From contig OZ245921.1 of the NCBI GenBank assembly GCA_965229695.1, forward strand, positions 3,224,001 to 3,288,000: DNA of 64,000 nt. The letters are read 5' to 3'. A program made the position numbers and the translations under genes. This DNA comes from JANSYL01 sp965229695 (GTDB lineage: Bacteria > Pseudomonadota > Alphaproteobacteria > Rhodobacterales > Rhodobacteraceae). Under the pieces are notes generated by a model. That model was not told where the DNA came from. It worked only from the letters and a program-made list of their open reading frames with translations, and did no database searches. The number at the start of each line of letters is the position of its first letter. Positions within the stretch are counted from its first letter, which is position 1. Shown here piece after piece: positions 8,621 to 16,857 of this stretch.

Positions 8621-9898
8621 TTAGCCGCGCAGGATAGATCGCCCGGCATAGACGGCGGTTTCAGCCAGCTGTTCTTCAATCCGGATCAGCTGGTTGTACT
8701 TTGCCAGCCGGTCCGAACGCGCGAGCGAGCCGGTTTTGATCTGGCCGCAATTGGTCGCCACCGCCAGATCGGCAATGGTCGCATCCTCGGTCTCGCCGGA
8801 ACGGTGCGACATGACGCAGGTCATGCGGTTGCGATGGGCCATATTCACGGCCGCCAAGGTTTCGGACAGCGTGCCGATTTGGTTCACCTTGACCAAAAGC
8901 GAGTTGCCGCAGCCCTTTTCGATGCCCTCGGCCAAGCGCGCGGGGTTGGTGACAAACAGATCGTCGCCCACCAGTTGCACGCGCCCGCCCAATGTATCGG
9001 TCAGCATTTTCCAACCGTCCCAGTCATCCTCGGAACAGCCATCTTCGATCGACAGGATCGGATAGTCGTTCACCAGGGCCTCAAGATAGGCGACGTTTTC
9101 CTCGGCCGAGAGGGTTTTCCCCTCCCCAGCAAAGACATAAGCGCCGTCTTTAAAGTATTCGGTGGCCGCGCAATCCAGGGCCAGCATGATGTCATCCCCC
9201 GGTGCATAGCCGGCCTTTTCGACGGATTTCAGGACAAAATCCAAAGCATCGCGGGTCGAGCTTATATTGGGGGCAAAGCCGCCTTCATCGCCGATCCCGG
9301 TTGAAAGCCCTGCTGCCGACAGCTCCTTTTTCAACGTGTGGAACACTTCCGAGCCCATTCGCACCGCCTCGGCAATCGAGCTCGCCGAAACAGGCATGAT
9401 CATGAACTCTTGGATATCGATGGGGTTATCTGCGTGCTCGCCACCATTGATGATGTTCATCATCGGCACCGGCAGCACATGGGCCGCTGTGCCGCCAACA
9501 TAGCGGTAAAGTGGCTGCGCGGTGTAATCAGCGGCCGCTTTGGCCATGGCCAAGCTGACGCCCAAGATCGCATTGGCACCCAAACGGCCCTTGTTGGCGG
9601 TGCCGTCCAGGTCGATCATCGCGGCGTCGATGGCTTCCTGCTCCACCGCATCGAAGCCCACCAGGGCCTCGGCAATCTCGCCATTCACAGCCGCCACAGC
9701 CTCGCGCACGCCTTTGCCCATATAGCGCGCCTTATCGCCATCGCGCTTTTCAACCGCCTCATGCACGCCGGTCGACGCGCCCGAGGGCACAGCCGCCCGG
9801 CCAAGGGTGCCATCCTCTAGGGTGACATCAACCTCAACGGTCGGGTTGCCCCGGCTATCGAGGATTTCGCGGGCATGGATATCGATGACGGTGCTCAT
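8621..9898 (-). CDS. eno: Enolase
   Basis: Interconverts 2-phosphoglycerate and phosphoenolpyruvate in glycolysis and gluconeogenesis. The 425-residue protein begins with ARE-ILDSRGNPTVEVDV and contains VPSGASTG (substrate loop), the metal ligands in MLALDCAATEY, LSIEDGCSEDDWDGW and LVGDDLFVTN, and the catalytic LLVKVNQIGTL and VMSHRSGETED segments. GGAGGGACCGAA precedes the ATG, a strong ribosome-binding site. The orphan kinase lies 49 nt downstream on the same strand. Confidence 0.98.
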   Translation of the reverse strand: MSTVIDIHAREILDSRGNPTVEVDVTLEDGTLGRAAVPSGASTGVHEAVEKRDGDKARYMGKGVREAVAAVNGEIAEALVGFDAVEQEAIDAAMIDLDGTANKGRLGANAILGVSLAMAKAAADYTAQPLYRYVGGTAAHVLPVPMMNIINGGEHADNPIDIQEFMIMPVSASSIAEAVRMGSEVFHTLKKELSAAGLSTGIGDEGGFAPNISSTRDALDFVLKSVEKAGYAPGDDIMLALDCAATEYFKDGAYVFAGEGKTLSAEENVAYLEALVNDYPILSIEDGCSEDDWDGWKMLTDTLGGRVQLVGDDLFVTNPARLAEGIEKGCGNSLLVKVNQIGTLSETLAAVNMAHRNRMTCVMSHRSGETEDATIADLAVATNCGQIKTGSLARSDRLAKYNQLIRIEEQLAETAVYAGRSILRG

Positions 9899-10002
9899 TT
9901 CGGTCCCTCCGGAGGCGCGTCGCAGCAGTTGAGCCGGTCTATAGCAGCGGGGGCGGGCGGTGCGAAGGGAAATGTTAGCGGTAACAGTGCGTCAGATCGG
10001 CC

Positions 10003-10848
10003 TTATGCTCCGCGCGCCCGTGTTTCGCGCCACAGACTGTAAAGCCCTGTGGTGATCACGATGGCGACGCCGATCAAAGTGACAAGATCCAGCGTTTCGT
10101 CAAAGACCAAAATGGCAATCAGAAAGGCAAAGACCAGGCGCGTATACCGAAACGGAGTTACGACCGAGATATCGCCCACGCGCATTGCCGCAGTGATCGC
10201 GAAAACCGCCACCATGCCCATCAAAATCCCGGCGATGATCCAGCCGATCAACGCGGCACTCGGCACCACGAAGCCGCCGCCAAAGGGCATCATCATCAAC
10301 CCCGCAATCGCCACGGCGGCAAAACTATAGCTGGCCAAAAGCGTTGTAGGCACGGTTTTGGGTACGGGCCGCGTGGCCAAATCCCGAAGGGACAGGCCAA
10401 TCGCGGCGGCGACCGCCCAAAGAATGTTGGGATCGAAACTCTCCGCCCCGGGCCGCAGGATCACCAGTACCCCGGCCAGCCCGACAAAAATCGCCGTCCA
10501 GCGCCGCCAGCCGACCTGCTCGCCCAGAAATATCGCGGCGCCCAAGGTCACCAGAAGCGGATTGGCCTGGATCACCGCCGATAGCGTCGACAATGGGATC
10601 AGTGAAAGCGCCATGATGAAGGAAACGGTGGCCAAAACCTCTGCCCCATTGCGCACCATGACCGAGCGTTGAAGCAGCGCAGGTGACAGCCAGGCATGGC
10701 CCTGCATCCAGGCCCAAAGCGCGAACAAGACCGCGCCGCCGACACCGAATAAAAACAGGATTTGTCCCACCGGCAGTTCCCGCGTGGTGAAGACAATCGT
10801 CATATCGGTCAGCGCAAAGGCCAGCATGGCCAATGTCATCCAAGCCAT
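10003..10848 (-). CDS. EamA/DMT-family transporter
   Basis: About 281 residues with ten hydrophobic segments in two five-helix EamA repeats (e.g. MAWMTLAMLAFALTDMTIVF and the second repeat from WAVAAAIGLSLRDLATRPV), the drug/metabolite transporter fold that usually exports small metabolites. Substrate cannot be deduced. The frame is open to 11052, but the extra 68 codons read through an intergenic repeat (10933-10960) and are not family-like. ATG 10848, or a TTG 6 codons earlier that would give LDNLKGMAW, is the likely start. Confidence 0.8.
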   Translation of the reverse strand: MAWMTLAMLAFALTDMTIVFTTRELPVGQILFLFGVGGAVLFALWAWMQGHAWLSPALLQRSVMVRNGAEVLATVSFIMALSLIPLSTLSAVIQANPLLVTLGAAIFLGEQVGWRRWTAIFVGLAGVLVILRPGAESFDPNILWAVAAAIGLSLRDLATRPVPKTVPTTLLASYSFAAVAIAGLMMMPFGGGFVVPSAALIGWIIAGILMGMVAVFAITAAMRVGDISVVTPFRYTRLVFAFLIAILVFDETLDLVTLIGVAIVITTGLYSLWRETRARGA

Positions 10849-10932
10849 GCCTTTGAGATTGTCCAAATCCGCTCTCCCGCTGCGCTCCTTCGGCCTATCG
10901 CTCAAAGCGATGGAAGAAAAGGCCGCGCGCCC

Positions 10933-10960
10933 CTCCTCTTCATCTTTCTCAAAATACGCA
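10933..10960 (-). repeat. TATTTT/AGATGAAG intergenic motif, copy 1
   Basis: On the minus strand this reads GCGTATTTTGAGAAAGATGA followed by AGAGGAGGG. Three further copies of the same pattern lie at 12617-12643, 15154-15180 and 23294-23323, always in short intergenic gaps. Function unknown; see findings. Confidence 0.6.
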
Positions 10961-11073
10961 AATCCGTCATTGGCCCCATGCGGGTCCAGTTGCCGATGCG
11001 CTGTGCGGTTTTTCAAAAAATCGCGCCCCGGGCGCCGCCGCGGGCGGCGCAACCCCGGCCAAACCGGGGCCGT

Positions 11074-11487
11074 TCACCGCTTTTTCAGCGGAACGCCATA
11101 AAGCTCCAGCTTATGCCCCTTCAGCTGATACCCCAGCTTTTCGGCAATCTTTTCTTGCAAGGCTTCGATCTCGGGATCGACAAATTCGATCACCTCACCG
11201 GAATTCATGTCGATCAGATGGTCATGGTGATCGCGCTCGGCGTCTTCATAACGCGCGCGCCCGTCGCCAAACTCCAACCGGTCCAAAATCCCCGATTCCT
11301 CGAACAGTTTTACGGTGCGATAGACCGTTGCGATCGAGATGCGCGGGTCACGGCTGGAGGCGCGGGCGTATAGCTCTTCAACATCGGGGTGGTCTTGGGC
11401 TTCTTCCAACACCTGCGCAATCACCCGGCGCTGTTCAGTCATCCGCAGACCCTTGGCCTCGCAGCGCGCTTCAATCGTGTCGGTCAT
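11074..11487 (-). CDS. fur: Fur/Mur family metal-responsive repressor
   Basis: A 137-residue winged-helix regulator that binds DNA when loaded with metal. Seen are the recognition region ISIATVYRTVKLFEESGIL, the metal site ARYEDAERDHHDHLIDMNSGEVIEF with its His cluster, and the dimerisation segment EIEALQEKIAEKLGYQLKGHKLELYGV. The CxxC zinc pair of many Fur proteins is absent, which is common in alphaproteobacterial Fur/Mur proteins. These often respond to manganese rather than iron, so the metal is uncertain. ATG 11487 gives the normal length; upstream codons in the open frame are not Fur-like. Divergent from the EamA gene at 11636. Confidence 0.88.
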   Translation of the reverse strand: MTDTIEARCEAKGLRMTEQRRVIAQVLEEAQDHPDVEELYARASSRDPRISIATVYRTVKLFEESGILDRLEFGDGRARYEDAERDHHDHLIDMNSGEVIEFVDPEIEALQEKIAEKLGYQLKGHKLELYGVPLKKR

Positions 11488-11635
11488 GGCCCAAACCCTG
11501 CAAATGGTGCAGCGCAGCTTTAGGGGATTTGCCATCGCAGGAAAAGCCCAAGCAGTTGCGGCGCAACGGGCAAGGATTGAGGCATTGACTTGCGGCCCGC
11601 AGCCTTGTCTGAGGATGGGGGGAGGCGTTCTTGTC

Positions 11636-12535
11636 ATGGATAAAAAACACCGGGTTGATCTGTTTGGCGCCGTTGCGCTGACCGGGTTTTCACTGCTTCT
11701 GGCCTTCAACCAGGTGGTGATCAAAGTGACCAATGACGGTTTGCAGCCTGTGTTCTTTGCCGGGCTTCGGTCCCTGGGCGGCGCGTTTTGCATCTTCCTG
11801 TGGATGCGGATGCGGGGGATCGCTTTGGAGCTTCCGCGTGGCAGTCTGGGCCCCGGTCTTTTGATCGGGGCGATTTTCGCGGCAGAGTTTGTGTTTCTGT
11901 TCTGGGCCTTGGATCTGACGACCGTCACCCGCACCTCGGTGATCTTTTATTCCATGCCGGTGTGGCTGGCTTTGGGCGCGCATGTTCTGATCCCGGGCGA
12001 GCGGATCACAGCGCTCAAAGGTGTTGGTCTGATTTTGGCGTTTTTGGGCGTCGTCCTGGCAATTTTGCTGCGGGATGATGCGGCAGGGGGTGAGGTTTCG
12101 TTGCTTGGCGATCTTTTCGCGCTTTTTGCGGCTTTTGGATGGGCCGGCGTAGCGCTGTGTGCGCGGGCAACCACGCTCAAAACCGTTCGCCCCGAGATGC
12201 AATTGCTCTGGCAATTGGTGGTCTCAGCCCCGATCTTGTTGATCCTGTCGTTGGCCTTTGGCCCGCTATTGCGTGAGCCCGGTTTGATCCATTGGGCTGG
12301 TCTGGGCTTTCAGATCGTCGCCGTTGTGAGCGCGGGGTTTTTGCTGTGGTTTTGGTTGCTGACGATTTACCCCGCCGCCTCTGTCGCGGCGTTCAGCTTT
12401 TTGGCACCGGTTTTCGGGGTTGGACTGGGCTGGTTGCTGCTGGATGAGCCGGTGGGACCAGAGATCCTGATCGCACTGGTGTTGGTCTGTTTGGGTTTGG
12501 TTTTGATCAACCGCCCGCCGCGAAAACCGGTTTAG
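11636..12535 (+). CDS. EamA/DMT-family transporter
   Basis: A 299-residue integral membrane protein with ten hydrophobic helices arranged as two EamA repeats. The first starts AVALTGFSLLLAFNQVVIK, the second FALFAAFGWAGVALCARAT, ending GLVLINRPPRKPV. Probably exports a small metabolite; substrate unknown. ATG 11636 follows GGGGGGAGGCG. It differs clearly from the other EamA protein at 10003-10848, so it is not a recent duplicate. Confidence 0.85.
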   Translation: MDKKHRVDLFGAVALTGFSLLLAFNQVVIKVTNDGLQPVFFAGLRSLGGAFCIFLWMRMRGIALELPRGSLGPGLLIGAIFAAEFVFLFWALDLTTVTRTSVIFYSMPVWLALGAHVLIPGERITALKGVGLILAFLGVVLAILLRDDAAGGEVSLLGDLFALFAAFGWAGVALCARATTLKTVRPEMQLLWQLVVSAPILLILSLAFGPLLREPGLIHWAGLGFQIVAVVSAGFLLWFWLLTIYPAASVAAFSFLAPVFGVGLGWLLLDEPVGPEILIALVLVCLGLVLINRPPRKPV

Positions 12536-12564
12536 GGTTTGCGCCGCCTTCGGCGTCGCCCGGC

Positions 12565-12585
12565 GCGAAAATCTGCGATTTTCGC
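12565..12585. repeat. AT-rich palindrome between convergent genes
   Basis: GCGAAAATC (12565-12573) and GATTTTCGC (12577-12585) form a perfect 9-bp inverted repeat with loop TGC, in the gap between the convergent EamA and selO genes. No T-run follows directly. It resembles the palindromes at 31826-31921 and 45538-45577. Confidence 0.6.
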
Positions 12586-12616
12586 GGGGCAAATCGGGCG
12601 CGGGCTTGGACTTGAA

Positions 12617-12643
12617 CCTGCGTATTTCTGGAAAGATGAAGGA
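12617..12643 (+). repeat. TATTTT/AGATGAAG intergenic motif, copy 2
   Basis: Reads GCGTATTTCTGGAAAGATGA then AGGA, ending right at the selO stop. It matches copies 1, 3 and 4 at the TATTT core and at AGATGAAG. Confidence 0.6.
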
Positions 12644-14086
12644 TCAAGTGCCGCAGAAGGTTTGCGTGACGCGCGTGGCCTCGGTCGGGGGGTCTTCAAG
12701 ATCTGCGAAAGCTGGGTCGTCTTGGTAGGGGGCGGCAAGCCCAGCCATGAGGTGGTGGAACGGGTCAAAATCGCCTTCGCGGGAGGCGGCAATGGCCTCC
12801 TCCACCCGGTGGTTTCGGGGGATGCGCGCGGGGTTTGCGGCCTGCATGCGGGCCTGGCGGCGGGCTGGCGCCTCAGCATCCAAGGCCAACCGTTGGGTCC
12901 AGCGGTCGAACCAGCTGTCAAACGCTGTGGGGTCGACAAAGTGATTGCGGGCCTGTTTGGGGTCGTCGCCTGACAGAGCCCGGAACACGCGCGTGAAATC
13001 GGCTAGGTTTTTTGCCATCAGATCCAGCAAATCCATGACCAGCGGGATGTCGTCGGGGCTTTCCTCCAAAAGGCCCAGCTTGGCGCGAAGCCCTGCGTGC
13101 CAGGCGGTGTCGAAGAGATCCGCAAACCCATTCACCGCCTCGGTGAAACGCTCAATCGCGGCATCCCGATCCGGCATGATCGGCAAAAGCGCCGTGGCCA
13201 GTTGAGCCAGGTTCCAGACCGCGATTTGCGGCTGATTGGCATAGGCATAGCGCCCGAATTGATCGATTGAGGAAAACACCGTGTCCGGGTGATAGGTATC
13301 GAGGAAGGCGCAGGGCCCGTAATCGATCGTCTCACCCGAAAGCGTCATATTATCGGTGTTCATCACGCCATGGATGAAGCCCACGGACATCCACCCCGCG
13401 ACCAGTTCCGCCTGGGCTTGGATGACCGCCTCGAGCAGCTCGGTTGGGCCCTCTGCCGCGGGGTAGTGGCGGGCGATGACATGGGCGGTCAGCGCCTCCA
13501 ACGCCTCGGTATCGCGGCGCGCGGCGAAATATTGGAACGTGCCGACGCGGATATGGGATTTGGCAACACGGGTGAAAACCGCGCCGGGTCGGCGGCCTTC
13601 GCGGAACACAACCTCCCCCGTACTCACGGCGGCCAAGGCGCGGGTGGTGGGCAGGCCGAGCGCATGCATCGCCTCGGACATGATGTATTCGCGCAGGACC
13701 GGGCCCAGCCAGGCGCGCCCATCACCCATGCGCGAATAGGGGGTGCGGCCGGCCCCTTTGAGCTGGATGTCAAACCGTTCCCCATCCGGGGCCACAACCT
13801 CGCCCAGCATCACCGCGCGCCCGTCACCCAATTGCGGCACCCAGCCACCAAATTGATGCCCCGCATAGACCTGCGCCAGCGGTGTTGCGCCCTCTGGCAA
13901 GGCGTTGCCTGCAAAAATGGCGGCGATCTCGGCTTCGGTTTTGGGCAGCGTGATGCCAAGCCGTTTCGCCAGGGGGGCATTGACCGCGATCAGCTTTGGG
14001 TCTTGCACCGGGGCGGGCGGCTGGCGGGTGAAGAAGCGCTCGGGCAGCCTTGCATAGCTGTTATCGAAGGGGAAATGGGCGGTCAT
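12644..14086 (-). CDS. selO: Protein adenylyltransferase SelO (YdiU family)
   Basis: SelO is a pseudokinase-fold enzyme that transfers AMP from ATP to protein hydroxyls and is linked to redox stress. The 480-residue product has YAGHQFGGWVPQLGDGRA, the nucleotide-binding LKGAGRTPYSRMGDGRAW, the catalytic-loop equivalent HGVMNTDNMTLSGE and the metal-binding DYGPCAFLD. It ends QTFCGT, where a penultimate-region Cys stands in the place of selenocysteine of the animal protein. AAAGGA precedes ATG 14086. Confidence 0.92.
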   Translation of the reverse strand: MTAHFPFDNSYARLPERFFTRQPPAPVQDPKLIAVNAPLAKRLGITLPKTEAEIAAIFAGNALPEGATPLAQVYAGHQFGGWVPQLGDGRAVMLGEVVAPDGERFDIQLKGAGRTPYSRMGDGRAWLGPVLREYIMSEAMHALGLPTTRALAAVSTGEVVFREGRRPGAVFTRVAKSHIRVGTFQYFAARRDTEALEALTAHVIARHYPAAEGPTELLEAVIQAQAELVAGWMSVGFIHGVMNTDNMTLSGETIDYGPCAFLDTYHPDTVFSSIDQFGRYAYANQPQIAVWNLAQLATALLPIMPDRDAAIERFTEAVNGFADLFDTAWHAGLRAKLGLLEESPDDIPLVMDLLDLMAKNLADFTRVFRALSGDDPKQARNHFVDPTAFDSWFDRWTQRLALDAEAPARRQARMQAANPARIPRNHRVEEAIAASREGDFDPFHHLMAGLAAPYQDDPAFADLEDPPTEATRVTQTFCGT

Positions 14087-14148
14087 GGCGGCAGTCCTTT
14101 CATCCGATCAGATAAGGTCTGAGACGCAGGAGGAAAGGGGGGTGACCC

Positions 14149-15087
14149 TCAGAGCCGTGCCAGACGCCCGGCCAGAAGGTCGAAGAACCCATCGGCATCC
14201 AGATCGCCCATGAATGTCGCATTGGGTGCACGGTCGGTCACACGCCACCAATCGGCAACCGTCATGCCGCGCGTGAGATCGGATTGGGTTTCAATTTCCA
14301 CATTGATGTGCCGCCCGGTGAAGAGCCCCGGCTTGATCAGATACGCGATCACACAAGGGTCATGCAGCGGCGCCCCAGCGGAGCCGTATTTTTCCTTATC
14401 GAAGCGTTCGAAGAAATCGGTCCATTCCGCGACGACCTGACCAATCTCGGTGCCAAGGGCGCGGAAGGCGTCGTTGCGGGCGCGGGTGATCAGGGCCTTA
14501 TGGGTGACATCCAATGGCATCACGGTCAGCGGGATGCCGGATTGGAACACGATCTCGGCCGCTTCGGGATCGACATAAATGTTGAACTCGGCGGCGGGGG
14601 TGATGTTGCCAACTTCGAAATAAGCCCCGCCCATAAGGACGATTTCCTGGATGCGGGGCGCGATATCAGGGGCCTTTTGCAGGGCCGTGGCGATGTTCGT
14701 CAGCGGGCCGAGGGGGCAAAGCGTGATGGTGCCGCTTGGTTCCGTGCGCAGCGTGTCGATGATGAAATCGACCGCATGCCCCGGTTGCAGTGTCATGGTG
14801 GGGTCTTGCAATTCGGGCCCGTCCAGGCCGGTTTTGCCATGCACATGTTCGGCGGTGACAAGCGTATGCGCCAGCGGGCGGTCGCAGCCCGCATAGACCG
14901 GTATACCGGTACGCCCGGCCAGCTCGCAGACGATCCGCGCGTTTTTGGAGGTCAGCGCCAGCGGCACATTCCCGGCAACGGCCGTGATGCCCAGAACCTC
15001 GACCTCCTCCGGGCTGGCGAGCGCCAGAAGGATGGCCACAGCGTCGTCTTGGCCGGGATCGGTGTCGATGATGATTTTGCGGGTCAT
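14149..15087 (-). CDS. Inosine/uridine-preferring nucleoside hydrolase
   Basis: Cleaves the N-glycosidic bond of ribonucleosides for base salvage. The 312-residue protein begins with the calcium-binding DTDPGQDDAVAILLAL cluster that defines the family, followed by GITAVAGNVPL, the LCPLGPLTNIATAL segment, IVLMGGAYFEVGNITPAAEFN and a C-terminal HDPCVIAYLI with the late metal-ligand Asp. Purine or pyrimidine preference cannot be fixed from this. It sits 62 nt upstream of selO on the same strand; a shared transcript is possible. Confidence 0.92.
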   Translation of the reverse strand: MTRKIIIDTDPGQDDAVAILLALASPEEVEVLGITAVAGNVPLALTSKNARIVCELAGRTGIPVYAGCDRPLAHTLVTAEHVHGKTGLDGPELQDPTMTLQPGHAVDFIIDTLRTEPSGTITLCPLGPLTNIATALQKAPDIAPRIQEIVLMGGAYFEVGNITPAAEFNIYVDPEAAEIVFQSGIPLTVMPLDVTHKALITRARNDAFRALGTEIGQVVAEWTDFFERFDKEKYGSAGAPLHDPCVIAYLIKPGLFTGRHINVEIETQSDLTRGMTVADWWRVTDRAPNATFMGDLDADGFFDLLAGRLARL

Positions 15088-15153
15088 GCTCTGGGTTTTG
15101 TGATGGATCGCGCCACACCGTTCCTCGCCTGGGATCAGACTTCAAGGGCGCGG

Positions 15154-15180
15154 GGGCGTATTTTTAGAAAGATGAAGGAG
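15154..15180 (+). repeat. TATTTT/AGATGAAG intergenic motif, copy 3
   Basis: Reads GGGCGTATTTTTAGAAAGAT then GAAGGAG, between the nucleoside hydrolase start and the mnmA stop. Confidence 0.6.
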
Positions 15181-15188
15181 AGGGGGCC

Positions 15189-16334
15189 TTACTGCCCTTT
15201 CCAAATCCAACCGCCACCAAAGATCCGCCCGCCTTCAGGCGCGTAGAAGACGCAGGCCTGGCCGGGGCTGACGCCTTCTTCGGCGACGATAAGCTCAACC
15301 TCCGCCTCGGTTTCCGAGATCGGGCGGATCGTGGCGGCGCGCGGCGGCCGGGTGGAGCGGATTTTGACCTCCAACTCCCAGACGTCTTGGCTGGTGAAGG
15401 GGGCGTCGCCCAGCCAATTGATCTCGCGCACGGGCACGGTCCGCGTGCTGAGAGCCTCTTTCGGGCCGACGATCACCTGGCGCGCGTCGGGGTCGAGCTT
15501 GACGACATAAAGCGGGTCAGCCAAGCCGCCGATGCCCAAGCCGCGGCGTTGCCCGATCGTGTAATGGATCACGCCGCGATGGGTGCCCAGCACCTTGCCA
15601 TCCATATCCATAATCTCACCAGGATCGGCCGCGCCTGGCCGCAGTTTTTCAATGACGGCGGCGTAATCGCCATTTGGCACAAAGCAAATATCCTGGCTGT
15701 CGGGTTTATCGGCGACCGACAGCCCGTATTTCGCCGCGAGGGCGCGGGTTTCGGATTTCGATGGCAGATGACCAAGCGGAAAGCGCAGGAAATCAAGCTG
15801 TTCCTGGGTGGTAGAAAACAGGAAATAGGATTGGTCGCGCGTGGCATCCGCCGCGCTGTGCAATTCAGCGCCATGATCGCCCATTTTGCGTTGGATATAA
15901 TGACCGGTCGCCATGCAATCGGCCTCGAGATCCTTAGCGGTTTCCAGTAGGTCTTTGAATTTCACCCGTTCGTTGCAGCGGATACAGGGCACCGGGGTGG
16001 CACCGGCCAAATAGCTATCGGCAAACTCATCAATCACCGCTTCTTTGAAGGTGTTTTCGTAATCCAACACGTAATGGGGAAAGCCCATTTCTTCGGCCAC
16101 GCGGCGCGCATCATGGATATCGCGACCCGCGCAACATGCCCCTTTTTTGGCAAGCGCTGCCCCATGATCATAAAGCTGCAGCGTCACGCCCACCACATCA
16201 TAGCCTTGGCTGGCCAACTCGGCGGCAACGACCGAGGAATCCACGCCCCCCGACATGGCGACCACAACGCGCGTGTCTGCCGGGGCTTTGGCAAAACCCA
16301 AGGAGTTTAAGGTGGCGGTCCGATCCAGCGCCAT
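15189..16334 (-). CDS. mnmA: tRNA-specific 2-thiouridylase MnmA
   Basis: MnmA adenylates and thiolates the wobble uridine 34 of Lys, Glu and Gln tRNAs. The protein (381 residues from ATG 16334) has the PP-loop SGGVDSSVVA (about 28-37), ACCAGRDIHDARRVAE, VPCIRCNERVKF with the catalytic Cys, TRDQSYFL, KPDSQDICFVPNGDY with the second catalytic Cys, and the C-terminal FYAPEGGRIFGGGWI. A TTG five codons upstream is an alternative start. Two other tRNA-modification or charging-type genes (gluQ, trmFO) occur further along. Confidence 0.95.
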   Translation of the reverse strand: MALDRTATLNSLGFAKAPADTRVVVAMSGGVDSSVVAAELASQGYDVVGVTLQLYDHGAALAKKGACCAGRDIHDARRVAEEMGFPHYVLDYENTFKEAVIDEFADSYLAGATPVPCIRCNERVKFKDLLETAKDLEADCMATGHYIQRKMGDHGAELHSAADATRDQSYFLFSTTQEQLDFLRFPLGHLPSKSETRALAAKYGLSVADKPDSQDICFVPNGDYAAVIEKLRPGAADPGEIMDMDGKVLGTHRGVIHYTIGQRRGLGIGGLADPLYVVKLDPDARQVIVGPKEALSTRTVPVREINWLGDAPFTSQDVWELEVKIRSTRPPRAATIRPISETEAEVELIVAEEGVSPGQACVFYAPEGGRIFGGGWIWKGQ

Positions 16335-16388
16335 GGTGGGTCCAATCAAGTTGAAGGGTGGTTCGCCGGGAATATAGGAAAATCCGGC

Positions 16389-16425
16389 CTATCCACAACC
16401 CGCCTGCTTACCCCGAATTAAGCAG
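16389..16425. promoter_or_regulatory. DnaA-box-like site and inverted repeat before sciP
   Basis: CTATCCACA (16389-16397) differs by one base from the DnaA box TTATCCACA. It is followed by the 7-bp inverted repeat CTGCTTA (16404-16410) and TAAGCAG (16419-16425) with an 8-nt spacer. Both lie in the mnmA-sciP gap, 48-84 nt before the sciP ATG. A role in cell-cycle control is inference only. Confidence 0.35.
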
Positions 16426-16472
16426 TTCTGGGGCAAGCCCGGGGGCAACCTTAGTTTGGAGGCGATCCGCAC

Positions 16473-16748
16473 ATGTATATCAGACGCATCCCTGGCCCGG
16501 TGTCGGTCACCTTACCCAATGGGGATCAGATGACGCGGGCGGACCTGCCCGATCCCGACACACGCCGCTGGGTGGCCAGCCGCAAGGCGGCGGTGGTGCA
16601 AGCGGTGGATGCTGGGCTGATCACGGGGGAGGAGGCTGTGAAGCTTTACGGGTTGTCGACCGAAGAGCTATCGGCCTGGCGCTCAGCCGTGGCGCAACAT
16701 GGGATTGCGGCACTAAAAGCGACGGCCTTGCAACGTTTTCGGGATTAA
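16473..16748 (+). CDS. sciP: SciP-type CtrA inhibitory protein (DUF1153)
   Basis: A 91-residue helical protein of the DUF1153 family. In Caulobacter the family member SciP binds CtrA and blocks transcription of CtrA-activated genes outside the proper cell-cycle stage. Visible are the RIPGPVSVTLPNGDQMTRADLP N-terminus and a helix-turn-helix-like KAAVVQAVDAGLITGEEAVKLYGLSTEELSAWR (about residues 38-70), the conserved DUF1153 core. It lies 109 nt upstream of ctrA in the same direction, an arrangement that supports the assignment. Confidence 0.88.
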   Translation: MYIRRIPGPVSVTLPNGDQMTRADLPDPDTRRWVASRKAAVVQAVDAGLITGEEAVKLYGLSTEELSAWRSAVAQHGIAALKATALQRFRD

Positions 16749-16791
16749 CTTGGAAGAAGAAACGCGCTAGGGTTGCAAATAATTTTAGTAA

Positions 16792-16846
16792 GTAACTCGA
16801 AATTAACCATTTCAATTAACCCTGGTTCCCGACCATTGCGAGATTC
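16792..16846 (+). promoter_or_regulatory. CtrA-type and GANTC sites upstream of ctrA
   Basis: GTAA-CTCGAAA-TTAA (16792-16806) is one base from the CtrA consensus TTAA-N7-TTAA. A second TTAAC follows at 16816-16820, with a 9-nt spacer from the previous TTAA. GATTC (16842-16846) is a GANTC site for the CcrM methyltransferase, 11 nt before the ctrA ATG. In Caulobacter ctrA is autoregulated and methylation-controlled; the same logic is inferred here. Confidence 0.5.
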
Positions 16847-16857
16847 GGAGTAGCCTG

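Noticed and set aside
10849..11052. N-terminal extension of the EamA gene to 11052
   Set aside because: The extra codons read through the TATTTT/AGATGAAG intergenic motif and are not family-like.
11488..11934. N-terminal extension of the Fur/Mur frame to 11934
   Set aside because: It lies opposite the divergent EamA gene and has a basic, shadow-like composition; ATG 11487 gives a normal Fur length.
16803..16820. Second CtrA site TTAA-N9-TTAA
   Set aside because: The spacer is 9 nt instead of 7, so only the adjacent GTAA-N7-TTAA is proposed as a site.
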